Source of the DNA: Brachionus manjavacas
Lineage: Eukaryota > Rotifera > Eurotatoria > Ploima > Brachionidae
Assembly (NCBI GenBank): GCA_019054805.1
Contig: JAHQIY010000006.1
Location: forward strand, 6,262,001 to 6,326,000
DNA length: 64,000 bases
Reading direction: 5' to 3'
Made by a program: the position numbers and the translations under genes. How positions within the stretch are numbered: the stretch's first letter is position 1; each line of letters starts with the position of its first letter. Shown here piece by piece: positions 9,201 to 21,600 of the stretch. The notes under the pieces are model-generated. The model had not been told where the DNA came from. It did no database searches and was given only the letters and a program-made list of their open reading frames with translations.

Positions 9201-10850
9201 GAACTTGCAAATAAAATTTAGCTTTTCTGACTTAGCTATTTTTAATAAATCAATAAGTAATTTTAGGTTTAGCTATTTTGATTTTAGCTAATTTAATTTA
9301 GCTGTTTTGAATAGTTTTATTTTTATTTTAAGCTAATTTAATTTAGCTATTTTGATTGATGCTATTTTGATCTACTCCCAGCAGTATGTGCACTAGCGCG
9401 ATCCTGCTGAAAAATCCAGTTTTGACTCTGATCAAAAAATATCAATTCGTAGGTAGCAAGTTATTTTCCAGAGTGCCCATGTACACAAATTGATTAATTC
9501 TGCCTGTATAAATGGAGCAGCAAACAGTACCTTTATAATTAATACATCCCCAAATACCAACTGAACCTCCATTAATTTGTAACTTTGGTGAACAAAACTC
9601 GGAAAGATACTTTTCGTTTGCAAAACGTTTTACAAAAACTCTAGATTTTCTGTTTAATACTTCGAAATTAGACTCGTCACTAAAAAAACTTTTGACCAGT
9701 CATTAACAGTCCATCTTTGTCGTTCTTTGCAGCATTTGAGCCTTTTCAATCGATCCAATACAGTCAAAAGAGTTTTTTTATCTCATCGACTCATCTCGAC
9801 TGGTAATCACACATTTTCTCGAAACTAGATCAGCTATTTCTTGTTGAGATTTGGTCTTATCCTTCAATAGACCAATTATTTGCCTCAGATACTTTTTTTT
9901 GTCCCATTTTTATGGAAAAAAACGCCAAAATGGTAAACTTTGTAGACCATTTTTTTTGTTCAATTTTATCTGTTTTTTTAAATGGGTTCTGGAGTGTTCA
10001 GAAATATTTTTTGGAACAATCTATATATCAAAAGCAAGCTAATAAAATTATCTTTAAGATGGTATATTTAACATTATATGTAAATCGATTTTAATATTAG
10101 ATTTTTACACCGTAAAATATTTTTTTTTAATTTTTTAGTAATATTCTAAACTTTCTAGACATACAGTATTATTTTGAATTTTTTCATTCTATGAGACTAT
10201 ATCATAAATAAAAAAAAACGCAGACTGAAGTTACAGTTGAAATTTGATAATATTGAATTTACAGTTTAAATCTATTTACTTTAATATTGTAAATGACTTA
10301 TAAATAAATTAATTGTAAATTTTATTTATTTGATTAGAAAATTTCATCGAATAACAAATATGGAAAGTTAACCGAGGAAGAAAAGAGTAAAAAATTGATG
10401 GAATGGTTGAAAAAAAAACGCGGAGAGAAAAAGAAACTGGAGGAAAAATTGAAAAAAGTACAAGATGAAAATAAACAAAGAGTAATATTGGAATTTTTTG
10501 AAAAATTTAAACAAATTTTGTTTTAAAAGAAAGAGAAAAAAGAAGATGAAAGAAAAAAATTTGAAGAAAAATTTCAGAAATGGTTGCAAGACCTGAAGAA
10601 GAAAGAAAATGAAGAAAAAGAAAGAAGGAGAGAACAGGAACAAAAGAGAAAAGAAATCGAGGAGAGAGAGAAAATCAGAAAAGCTGAAGCGGAAAAAAGA
10701 CTGAAAGAAAATAAAAAAGAATTGCTTAAAGTCCGACCGTTGGCCAAGCGAGAAGGTATAGCTATTGTCAATGGAAAAACACGCAATTTTTTCGACTGGT
10801 CAACTAGTCCTAGTCCAAGTTTCATTAACAAAAATGAATGGAAAAATTAA
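6204..10850 (+). CDS. CCDC34: Coiled-coil domain-containing protein 34 (ciliary/sperm flagellum protein)
   Basis: Exons in phase: 6204-6219, 6268-6373, 6429-6525, a possible 48-nt exon 6659-6706, 10338-10481 and 10530-10850. The product is 227 aa without, or 243 aa with, the optional exon. An acidic N-terminal part is followed by RLTWEEWYIKKK, matching the family's conserved RLTPWEVW block. Then come Lys/Glu-rich helices with repeated WLKKK and WLQDLKK units, and a C-terminal globular motif (VNGKTRNFF, then PSFINKNEW) like the family's NPIPW end. CCDC34 is linked to sperm flagellum formation and intraflagellar transport. A 3.6-kb intron (6707-10337) houses nested DNA transposons; all other introns are 48-55 nt apart from that upstream of the optional exon. 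The exon 6659-6706 has AG and GTATGT borders and fits phase 0, but I see no homology for it. Confidence 0.85.
8639..9379. mobile_element. MULE-like nonautonomous element with 9-bp TSD, nested in Tc1
   Basis: Exact 9-bp repeats AGCAGTATG at 8630-8638 and 9380-9388 flank this 741-bp segment and duplicate bases within the Tc1 codons for HTA. Ends are GGCTCCGTATCAAAATAGC and, inverted, GGGAGTAGATCAAAATAGC, sharing GG and ATCAAAATAGC. Both subterminal regions carry repeats of AATAGCTAA and TTAAATTAGCT. A 9-bp duplication with G-rich ends fits the Mutator-like group, though the class call is inference. Confidence 0.75.
8863..9139 (+). CDS. Small spliced reading frame inside the MULE-like element
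   Basis: ATG 8863 opens 15 codons (MDELTESIRNLNLNK), then a possible 73-nt GT-AG intron 8909-8981 in phase 1, then an open frame 8982-9139 ending TGA. The 68-residue product contains ERELVRLKTGIVCKRR and MFLDDRIKCMLGQYRK. I do not recognise it. Base composition is less AT-biased than its surroundings, which suggests a captured gene fragment rather than chance. The donor GTTTTG is weak, so the splice is uncertain. Confidence 0.4.
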
Positions 10851-11110
10851 CTCTGTAAATTAATAATTTTAGCTTGTTTAAATGAAATAATAAATTAAAA
10901 AATCCGAATGAAAATTTTTATTCAAAACTTTTTTTTAGTATTCAGAATTACCGGTAGAAACATTTAACGACAGTTTATTGCCCAAAACACTTGAGATAAA
11001 TAGCCTTAAATTTATTTTAGACATTGCTAAAGATAAGAAAGCTAGTTACAGATTAATTTTCAAAAAAAAAATAAAAGCGTATCAAATTAAATTGAAATTT
11101 AGAATCAAGT
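10851..11110. other. Convergent CCDC34-TSC1 interval
   Basis: This holds the 3' ends of both genes. An open frame of about 80 codons (10937-11178, plus) runs into the TSC1 last exon on the opposite strand. It begins after an acceptor-like TTTTTTTTAG but shows no family resemblance. Confidence 0.4.
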
Positions 11111-14100
11111 CTAATCCCAGCCACCCTCTGTTTGAAAAAAAGAACTCAACTTTAGCATTTTTAATTCATCCATGCTAATTTGCATTTGGTCGATTTTTTC
11201 CAACAATTTGGAATTAATTTCCGCCTTTTCACTAAGGTTACTTTTTAGCTTTAAAACTTCTTCCTCTAATCTCTTGTTCACTTTCATAAGAGACGTTTGA
11301 ATCCGATAGTGACTTTTGATCAATTCACCTTTCATGTGAACAACTTCCATTAGCAAAGTTTGTCTTAATTCGTCAACCTCTGTTGTCTTTAAAAAAAATT
11401 TGAATTATTTTAAAAATTAATTTACTTTACTTTTAAATTTAGCATTTGTGTAATTTTTTCAAGTTCAAGTCCGTGTTCATTGTGTTGTGCCAACAGGTTC
11501 CTACTTTCTATTCTTAATTGTTCTATTTCTTTTTTTTGAATTTCGATTGTTTTTTGTTGAAATTGGTACAAAGATGTTTGCTGAAAAATAGATCCGTAGG
11601 CTAAATCAATGTATTTATCGAATTGACCCTCGATGGGAAAATTTAGATCTTTGCTCAGCTGGTAATTTATTGCATCTTCTTGATAAAGGGATTCAACTTT
11701 TTTGTGCGATTGTGCCATTATCAAAATTTTTTTGCGTAATAAATCAACCTTGAAAATTAAAACTTTATCTTTTACAAACTGATAATAAATAATTTGTACT
11801 GTATAGCGCAGTGATTTGACGTAATTGGCATCCATTTCATTTTTAGCTTTTAAATTAGCTTCATTCTCAAGCTTTTGAAATAGTTTATCACATTCCTTAA
11901 GTGGTCAAGATTAGAATTTCTCCTCAAAGACTCCAAAAAGTTTACTAACCAATGTTTTGGTTTTAACTTGCTTTTTGAGCTCTTCATTTTCGCTCAGCAG
12001 TTCTCCAGCTCTGTGTTCCGTTTCATCTAGTTTTTTTCGTAAAGCTCTAAATGAATTCAAAATGGTTATTTATTATTTTTAAATTAAAAAAAAAAACTGC
12101 TAATTCTGCATATTAAAATTAAAATTAAACATTATTTTACTTTTTGTTCTACTTGGACCGCCCTAAATTTTAAATTTAACTCGGACTAAATATAATTTTT
12201 TTTCCTTTTTTTTTCGTAAAAACAGCTACCATATTGAGGCTAAAACTAGTCTCGCTCCGAAGGTATCCTGCTGTAGCTTTTTATTATTACTTCTATTATT
12301 ACTTAGAATAAAAATAAAAATAAATTGATTCAATTTAAAAAATATTATTGAGATATAAGTTGGTTTTTAGCAATATCTAGAGCTAAATAAGGCTGTTTTA
12401 AAGGTTAAATTGATACTAATTATTTTTAAAATTAAGATTATTATTTTTTTTATTAATTTTTTAAAAAATTTTCTATTTAGATAATTTAGAATGCGATGTT
12501 ATGCATTTTGATCTAAAATCTGAGTTAATTTTTAAATTAGGCTTTAATATATTCACTAAACTTAATTAGACATGATTTTTTTAATCCTTAAACAGGAAGA
12601 AATTTGTATGAACTTTTATCTGAAGTAAAATAAAATCTTAATCAATTTTTTAAAATTTTGCGACAAAAAATTATTTCACTCTAATACATTTTGATTAATA
12701 TTAAAATATGTTTTAAAGCCAAACAAAGATTTTTTTTCTAATTAAAATAATAAACATTTAAAGTTTAATTAAATTAATTAATTTAACTAATTTTGGAATT
12801 GGACTCTAGGACAGATTCGAGCGGCTACATCCTTCTTTTAAGCCCTCTTGTTTGTAAATTATTTATTAAATTAAGTTTTCTTTTTTTCAAATAAATTGAA
12901 AAAAAAATAAAAACAGCTTATTTTCCAGATTTTGATTTTTATAACAAATCTTTATTTTTAAGTAATTTTATGAAAAGAAAGATATTCAAGTAAAACTGGT
13001 AAAAAATTATTAATTTTAATTTAGTGAATTTTTTTAGATTCTGATACTAGAGTGTTAATCCAATAATGAAAATAATTATTTAATTTATTTGAAAAAAAAT
13101 TCTTTCCCTAAAAAATCATAAAAATATTTTTGTGAAAATAAATTAAATTTTTTTTTGTAAGTTGATCAGGGATATTTGAATGACTTATCAACATAAAAGT
13201 CATTCGAATATGCAGAAAACGAAGCAAAATCTTCATCAACTGCAATTAATTTAAAACAATTTTCTAGTTAAATAATCTTGTATTTTTATAAAAAAACTTG
13301 AAGTAAAAATTTTTTTTTTTTAAATAATTTCATTAAAAAAAGTAAGCCTATAGCAAAATTTAAAAGTTGTATTTTTTTTTTGGCATAAATAAAATTAGTT
13401 AAGGAACTTTATTATTTTTTTTGTATGTTTTTAATTATTTATTTTAATTTAAATAATTCTTCATCAAAATTTAGAATTTGAATAAATTTTGAAATCTTAA
13501 AGTAAAATACTTTCATTCTCATTTAAAAAATTTGATCGTTTAATCTAGTCATCTTTAATTTGATATTTTAAATTTTTATGTCTTTTATTTTATTTCAAAA
13601 GCCAAAAAAATATATTATAGATAAGCTTAAAAAAATTAGTTTTACGTCCTTTGTTACCCTAAATTTCAATCTTTTGGAGGGACTAAAAAAAATTGTCCAT
13701 AAATAACTATCCCTTTAGTTAGTTGCATTTCTTTCATACCCAGGTGTTCATTGATAATTTTAAATATTTTTTAAATTACATATATTTTGAAAGAGCGTAA
13801 AATTTTCTACACTCTGGTGTATTTTTTTATTTTAAAAAAAGTGTATATTAATTTTATTGTATTGAAAAACAGCCAAAAGCAACGTTTTTTTTCATTTGAA
13901 TCGTATGTAGCCCCAGGGATCACTTTAGACCAAAATTTTTTTTTCTAAAATAAACTAGACAAAATACTGAACAAATCTATGGTTTTACTTTTTTTAATTT
14001 TAGTTTTAATTTATATAAATAAAGTCTCAAATCATCTGATTTCATTTTAATCTTAAATACTTTAATTATATTATTAATATGTCCCCAAAGTCTTTAAATT

Positions 14101-17100
14101 TTAAATATTTCTTATTTAAAAATCTTACTCTATGACTTCATTTTTTTGATCCAATTCTTCTTTGTAAGCTTTTATTTCACTCTTATTCTGAACACTCAAG
14201 CATTCTTCAACTTCATTTTTGTATCCCTCGACCTGCTGTTTTAAATTTTTCTCCAAAAACCTTTTTTCTGTAACCAACTGATCGCGTTCTATTTTGATAA
14301 AATGAAGTCTATTCGAATCTTCTTCATATCTATTGCGCAAATTACGCTCATATATGAGCTGTATAACAAGATGGTTTATTTCTTGCTTTAATCTAGCAAT
14401 TGTTTGATTGGAATTTGTTTCTTTAACATTATGACTTAGTCCCATTATATACGCATTGACAATGTCACTTGACTCACTCGTATTTTGATTTAACAAACTT
14501 TTTTGACTTGAAAAAATATTTTCATCTTAAAAAAAGATTTTCTTAAAAAAAGGTTAATTTATTTAAAAAAAGATTTTTTTACCATCACAGGTATTGGTCG
14601 ATGAATCGGTGGTAATGGGTGTATTTGACAATTTTTTTGGAAATAAATCAAAACCAAACTCGCATGGCTGATTTATATTTTTGTCCTTCATTTCAGATTT
14701 GACTTGCTTATGACGTAAATAGCAATCAGACTTCTCGAAGTCAACATTTAGATTCGGTTCGGAAAAGGACTTTTTTTTGCTAAAAAAGCGAATTTGAACC
14801 TGACTTTTATTAGACTCAGTTGAATCATGTAAGAGTGTTTGTGTAGAATCGATTTGTTCACTCATGAAATGTGAAGTTAAATTTTTACTCAAATTTAAGT
14901 CCAAGTTTTGAAATTGTTTTTTATCCTGTTGATTGGCATCGAATGGAAAGCATTCGATCAAGGGAAATTGAAAAGCCTGATTAAGCATAGGTGTAGGAGT
15001 GCTGGGTATGCTTGACTGAGAAGACAAATTGCGTTTGCTCGTGGACTCGTTTTCAATAAAAGATCCTATTGATAAAAGAATAATTTGAAATCTAAAATAA
15101 AATTTAAATTACTTCTATTTGAAGAAAAAATGTAAGAAGGACTCGCGGGCTGATTTAGTAAATTTTCATGAGAAGCAATTGAAAAGTGATGATCATTAAA
15201 CATAAAGCAATTATTAAGATTGTTGTTTAGAGTGGTGGGAGAAGATTTGAGCAGTTTTTGGACCGAAGTATTGTAATTGGTACACATTGGATCCAAGCAA
15301 TACTGCCTCCATTCTAAAGACAGATCATCATTAAGGTGCTTTAGCTGCTTGTCTGAGTCATTTTTTTCTGGAAATAAACTCGGATGAAGTCTTAAATAAA
15401 ATATTATTGACTTGAAAAAAAAACTAAAATTTTTATCGTTCAAATTGGTTAGATTATTATTACCAGCAAAAAATCGCGGTTAATAGAAGTTTGATCTTTT
15501 TTTCGAATAAATTGTATAAATTGGTTGCCGTACAGGCCATAGCAGACATAAAAATATAATTTGACACTCCATTTTACATTTCTATAGCTAATGCTATCTC
15601 CTGTACCTTATAATGCAAAATAAAATTAAAAAAGAACTTTTTTAGTATGTTAATTTAATCATTATGAATTACAATCAACTCAATTTTACATTTTATATCA
15701 ATTAGAAAAAAAAGCTTTTAAAGCTAAAATAAATTTATTTTCATTACAAAAATTTTGACAAAATTACACCAAAGTAAAGTTTTGACTTGATTTTTTCTTA
15801 AATTGTTTTCCGTACATCATTCTATATTTTTTAAAATTGAAGTAACGCAAGTGAAAATTAATGATAAAACTTTTAAATTAAACTAATAAAATTTTTGATT
15901 AATTTAATTTCAAAAATTTAATAATTTAAATAAAAAAAAAATAAATATAATTGAGTAATGTCTATTAATATTTACAAAAAAATTACAATAATAATAAATC
16001 CCTTGGAGAGTTTTTTTTTATTCGAATAGGGAAGAAAAAGTACAAAATTCAGTATTAGAAATTTTATGGCATTTTGAAGTTTATGATCAATTTTTGATGC
16101 TCCAAATGATCAAACCAAGTTTTAATTGTGAAACAAATTGTTCTTAATAGAATTAGTGGAGAGGTAAATTTTTGGTTTTTACATTCTTTGTTAAATTTGA
16201 AGGTAAACTCTGAAAAAGTCTGCAAAATTAACTCATTTAAAATAGTACCATTTAGATGATGTGCACCCTGCAATGTGCATTTTGATATTGCAGAGTTTAT
16301 CTAAATCCAAAAATGTACCTCTGAAATTATAATTTTAAGTAATAACAATTTATTTCATAATTAAAACTTGGTTTGATCATTTGAGCATTAAAACTTGATC
16401 ACTAACTTCAAGTTACCAGAATAAGTAATATTTTTTTCTGATATTTCTCTCATGTTAAGTAACTTCGATGATACAAAATTTTAGGAATTCGAAATTGTAA
16501 CAAATGAAGATCACATGTGATGGAATTTTTTTGAAAAGATTAAAAAAATTAATAAATTAAATTTTTTAATAAATTTAAAAAAAAACAATTTTAATTAATC
16601 CTATCAAATAGGGTTTACAACATTAACTGATAACTTAAATTTTTTCACATGTCACTTAATTTATTTAATGTCTTTATTAAAGTTTAGATCTTTTTTTCTT
16701 TTTTAAAAAAGACAAATAATTTAGATTTATTTTTTTAATTTAAGAAACATATTCTTGAAAAACAAATTAAAAAGGAATTTTAAATTTAAAATTGATTTTC
16801 AAAACATATGTTTGATTATAAAAAATTTAATATAAAAAGAAAATATAGAATTATTTAATTTTTTGCTTTCTTTAGGACTAATTTAACCAGTGCACCCATG
16901 TTCACATGTAAAAGAAAAAGAAACAACATGAAATTAAAAGAACCAAAGCGAAAAAAAAGTTCCAAAAACGAGCTATTATCTTGATGTTCTCACCATGCAA
17001 CATACAAAACAATTTATATTGAGTCATTTTGTCTTTGTTTTGCGAACCTTTGGAAATTGTTTTAGCAATTATTCTAAATTGCCTCGAGTTTTAAAAAATT

Positions 17101-18227
17101 ATTCAAACCATCAAGTCAAAGAAACATTAAGCAATTTTTACTTTATTATAAAGATTTTTCATAGTCACATGAAACGTGACTCAAACTTATGAAGCCTGGA
17201 AGAAAAAAATTCGGTCACCATAAAGTGACATTCGGCCAAATAAAAGACCCAAAGCTTAATTATTTAATTTTCTTCATTATAATGAGTTTTTTTAGTCAAA
17301 TCAAAAATACAGCTCATTTTCTTAAATAAAATGCTGAGCTAATTGTGATAAATGATAAAAAAATGAATTTACTTTGACCCTCCAAGTTAGTCAAATACTT
17401 GAATAGAAAAAGGAAAATATTAAAAATATTCTCCAAATTCGGATGCGGAACAATATTAATTAAAGAGACAAAAAAAAGGCTAGTTTGCACAGCTAAAAAC
17501 TCATTGTAGACCACAAGGCTCTTAAAAAGAAAAAAAATAAGTTTTTCATTAATTAAATTTAAATCATACTTTTAAAATTATTCTTATTATTGTGGTTAAG
17601 AGATTGTGCGATAACAGCTTTGAAATCCAGTTTTTTTTCCTATAACTGATCACAATTAACAGATAAAGAGTTCTGTCAAAAAGCCTAGAGTTATTTCCGG
17701 CAGCTGATGAGGATAAATTTGTTGACGAGCCTGACTGTAGAACACTCAATTTATCACCTAGACGATCAAAAATTTTCTTTTGAATAAAATTAAAAAAATT
17801 TACGAAATTTAATTTTCATATTGATTACATGAGAGAGTTCCTCGGGAACGCAAAATAATAAATCTAAAATTGATTTTGAATTTTCTGAATGAAAAAACTC
17901 GGCTTCGGCATACGAGCTGTCAGCCGAGTGGTCGGTCCTGTGGCGCTGGTCAAAATAATAATCAACCAATTTGTAAATTATAATCGGCTGTGATTCTAAA
18001 AAACTTTATTTATCAAACTAGAAAATTTAAATTTAACCAGAAAGAATCTTTTGATTAGAAATCCGTCTGGTTGAGCTAAAAAACTAACTGAAATTATCCT
18101 CAAAAAATTTGAATGCCTTGTCCATACTATCTGCTGACTGATCTGTTTTAAAAAGAGTGTCCAACAACTTGAGACAGTCATTGTTCGATGTAGAGTATGT
18201 CTGCTGCAAATTTTCGCTACTCATCAT
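11111..18227 (-). CDS. TSC1: Hamartin (TSC1), mTORC1 negative regulator
   Basis: Hamartin stabilises tuberin in the TSC complex, the GAP for Rheb that restrains mTORC1. Eleven exons keep frame: 18089-18227, 17829-17995, 17570-17776, 17373-17520, 15464-15606, 15113-15410, 14583-15065, 14129-14525, 11950-12046, 11431-11895 and 11111-11386, giving 939 aa (human about 1160). The N-terminal helical domain contains IIIYKLVDYYF, RTLYLLIVISYRKKNW and CYGLYGNQFIQFIRKK, the last matching the family's RLYGMYPCNF block. Then comes LRLHPSLFPEK, matching the HP-x-L motif that closes the domain. A Ser/Asn-rich linker (about 260-550) leads to a long C-terminal coiled coil (about 560-939), including YERNLRNRYEEDSNRL and SLYQFQQKTIEIQKKE. 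Introns 4 (1.77 kb) and 8 (2.08 kb) are long, the others mostly under 120 nt. The identification rests on exon order plus several short conserved blocks. Confidence 0.9.
16151..16330. repeat. Small inverted-terminal repeat element in TSC1 intron 4
   Basis: The left end AGAGGTAAATTTTTGG and the inverted right end AGAGGTACATTTTTGG bound about 180 bp. The core includes GGTAAACTCTGAAAAAGTC. Related fragments occur near 2802, 34684-34825 and 58785-58860, so this is a dispersed family. No clear target duplication. Confidence 0.55.
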
Positions 18228-18515
18228 ACGATTCAATTAAAATCTTCCAAATAAATGAAAGAGATAATTTGAGTAAATTAAAAAAAATTGGTGCAAATTT
18301 TTTTAAATAAAAGACTTGATTTTAAAAATTTAAAAAAAAGTTAACTTAATACTGCCTTTGAATTAATTTTCGTCTAAAATACATCTTTTTCGGGAATTTG
18401 TCATTTGAATCGAGTCAAGTCATGCTAATCAAATATTCGGATATTTTTTTCCATTATCATTAATAATTTTTCGGGTGATCTCAAGTCCATATTTATTTTT
18501 GAATAAAATATTTCG

Positions 18516-18530
18516 GTTTCCCTAAGTAAC
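18516..18530. promoter_or_regulatory. Imperfect X-box-like site upstream of KIF3A
   Basis: GTTTCCCTAAGTAAC keeps both half-site characters (GTTTCC and GTAAC) but has one extra base in the middle. It lies 102 bp from the KIF3A ATG, within the 404-bp interval shared with TSC1. A CCAAT follows directly at 18529-18533. Confidence 0.4.
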
Positions 18531-18631
18531 CAATATTTATGAAGAATGTATTTTAATTTATAAATTCTCAAATATTTTTAAAATTTATTTTTAAGAAAAA
18601 ATTCTGATTTTGAGTAAATTTATTTTCAAAA

Positions 18632-21600
18632 ATGCCGGTAATTTTGAAAAAAAATATGCAAAATGTTCAAATAATAATCTATCACTTAGGAATCAGATAA
18701 TGTTAAAGTTTGTGTCAGAGTCAGACCTCTTAATGACAAGGAAAAACGAGAAGGCAACCAAAAAGTTGTTTCTGTAAGTTCTATTTTAGAAAATAGTTAA
18801 ACATTATAAAAAATTGTCCAAGGTTGATAAAGGGAACGGAAACATAAGCGTTCGCAACCCGAATGCTAGCGCTGATGAACCGCCCAAACTTTTCACCTTC
18901 GATCATGTGTTTGGTGATGACTCGAAACAGGTTGACATTTACAATTTAATCTCCAGGCCAATTGTTGAAGCTGTTTTAGAAGGATATAATGGTTTTTAAA
19001 TTTAAAAATAATTTTTTTGCTAAGCTTAATAAACAAATCATGCTTTTTAAGGTACTGTTTTTGCTTATGGACAAACTGGAACTGGCAAAACGTTCACTAT
19101 GGAAGGAGTTCGCGAAAAACCCGAATTGAGAGGCATTATACCCAATTCGTTTGCGCACATTTTTGGTCACATAGCCAAACAAGAAGGAGATATAAAGTTT
19201 TTTTTTATTTTTATTAATTTTTAAAAGATAAAAAAATATTTTTTTAGATTTTTGGTCCGAGTGTCTTATCTTGAAATCTACAATGAAGAAGTAGTGGACC
19301 TGTTGGGAAAAAATCAGGAAAAACATTTGGAGGTCAAGGAAAGACCGGATATTGGAGTTTATGTCAAAGATTTGTCTTCTGTTGTGTGTCACAATGCGGA
19401 TGATATGGAGAGAATAATGAATTTAGGAAACCGCAATCGGTCTGTGGGCGCCACACAAATGAACGAGCGAAGTTCGCGCTCGCACGCCATTTTTTCAGTG
19501 ACCATAGAATGCGCTGACCGGGCCCCTGACGGCGCTCAGCGTTTGCGCGCCGGAAAGCTTCATTTGGTAGATTTGGCCGGTAGTGAGCGTCAGTCAAAGA
19601 CAGGCGCCACTGGCATCCGCCTCAAAGAAGCTACCAAAATTAATTTGTCTCTTTCGACATTGGGAAATGTGATCTCGGCTTTGGTTGATGGAAAAAGCAC
19701 GCACATTCCTTACCGTAACTCTAAATTGACTCGGCTGCTGCAAGACTCACTGGGTGGCAATTCCAAAACTGTCATGGTTGCAAATGTAGGTCCTGCCGAT
19801 TACAATTATGATGAGTCCATAAGCACGCTGAGGTACGCGACCAGAGCCAAAAGCATCAAGAATAATGCACACATAAACGAGGACCCTAAGGACGCCCTAA
19901 TGCGTCAGTATGAGAAAGAGTTGGCCGAGTTGAAAAAACAGCTCGGCGAGGCAGGTGTGATGGAGGACGATGAGGGTGACGAGGATGATGAGGATGTAGA
20001 AGAGTATATTGATGAGACCGGCAAAAAAGTCCGAAGAAAAAAGAGTAAGCTTGGAAGATTTAAAAATTTGAAGAGAAATCAATTCATTTTTATTCATTTC
20101 AGGTTCCAGTAAGTTAATTGTAAATATTTAGACTTAGTTGGTTTAGATTATCACATTATGTATGTGCTTGCACCCACTAATGATTATAAAATTATTAAAT
20201 ACTTTAAATTTATTCTGTAGAGTTTTTTTTTCGAAATCAAATTGAAAAAGTTTAAACCAAAAAAATTTACCCTTAAAATCTGGTTAAATTTTTTAAAACG
20301 AGAACATTTTTTTGTTTGTTAATTTAATTTAATCTACTAGGATAAAGATGTGATCAACTGGTCACGAAATTTACTAGTTCCCAAAAATGACATCCGCGAA
20401 GAACACTTGGCTAGATATAAAAAAATTGAATTAATTTCTGAAAAAAATTTTCTTGGATCCTAATGATAAAATTTAAAGAAGTATAATTTAAAAATTAATG
20501 AAGAAAAAATATTGCCAAGATTAATTAAAAAACTAAATTTAATAATTTTTTTTTCCTATATTTTGGCTGCATAAGACAGAAAATTTTTCCGTTAAGTTCC
20601 ATAAATCAAAAAAGATTCGCATTACTTTATTTCAGTGATAATACTTTCATCACTCCACTAAAGTGACTACTGGTTCTTTTTGATAATCATTAAAAATTAT
20701 TAATGATTATCAAAAAAATTTTAATTTAAAATACTTTTTTGAATCTTAATTTTGGACAAACCATTAATTTCTTTGAAAAAATTCAAACATTTTGTAAACA
20801 AATAAATGGCCCTTGATTTGACATCAAAAATAATTGCTTTTGATTAGATTATAAAAATAATATTAAAGTTTGTTATCTCCTGAGAGGTATATTTTGGATT
20901 AACCTGACATAAAATGAAGAATTAAAAAAATGGAAAAATTTATTCAAAACCTCGACTGACCATCCGCACTCACACATTTTTTTCAACCATAATGTTTAAT
21001 ATATCAAAATTTGTTTAAAATACTGTTTTTTGTAAAATTATTTTTAGTTTTTGCACTGCATCAATTTTTTAAAATTTTTTAATTTTTTGTTAAACAATTA
21101 AAAAAAATTAAAAAATTATCTTCAAAGTATCTCCCGAGAAAATGCAAGAAATTCAAGCTCAGATCAAGAATGAGCTACGCAAGGTGGCAGCTATTAAAAA
21201 CATAGAAGAGGCTGAACGAAACAAGATAGCTCAAAAACTTGAGAAGCGATTAGATGAGCTCAGAAAAGCTCAGTAAAATGACATAATTTCTATTTAAATT
21301 TTTAAAATAAAATAAAAATTTCAAATAAAGGGAAGAGCAGAGATTAATATCAGAAAAAATCCAAGCTTTTGAGCGCAAAATAATAGTTGGCGGAGAAAAT
21401 TTACTCGAAAAGGCAGAAGAGCAAGCGCGTCTTTTGGAAGAAAGTGAGCGACAATTGGAAAAACAGAAAGAAAAACAAATGCAAATGAAGCAAAAATTGA
21501 CCGAAAAGGAAGAGGAAAAAATTTTGTTAGAGGAAAAGTACGCAAATTTAAATGAAGAAGCTCAGAGCAAAACTCGAAAGCTAAAAAAACTAAAAAATAT

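Larger units (their letters stand above)
8151..10166 (-). mobile_element. Degenerate Tc1-like transposon in CCDC34 intron
   Basis: A left end beginning CAGTGTAGAAAATTTAGAAC after TA 8149-8150 pairs with a right end CTGTATGTCTAGAAAGTTT before TA 10167-10168, as in Tc1/mariner elements. On the minus strand the relic transposase reads, in order, TVNDWSK, SDESNFEVLNRKSRVFVKR, INGGSVGIWGCI, WIFQQDRASAHTA and, after an interruption, LPWYPRSPDLNPLENLW and RVAECIKAKGGHFKC (8361). These are Tc1-type DDE landmarks. Frameshifts and stops (for example after the LPTN stretch near 9450) kill it. A motif TTTAGAACATTTA repeats at about 8160 and 8344, resembling the paired binding sites inside some Tc1 termini. 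The element is split by another insertion at 8639-9379. Confidence 0.85.

Noticed and set aside
10368..10831. Two Phe/Ser-rich minus-strand frames
   Set aside because: Antisense of the Lys/Glu-rich CCDC34 exons; composition is explained by complementing AAA and GAA codons.
10937..11178. Open frame of about 80 codons after an acceptor-like site, considered as an extra CCDC34 exon
   Set aside because: CCDC34 already ends with the family's terminal Trp motif and a stop at 10850, and the frame runs antisense into the TSC1 last exon.
11754..11780. Possible 27-nt intron within TSC1 exon 10
   Set aside because: Too short for splicing and in frame; simpler read as coding (VKDKVLIFK).
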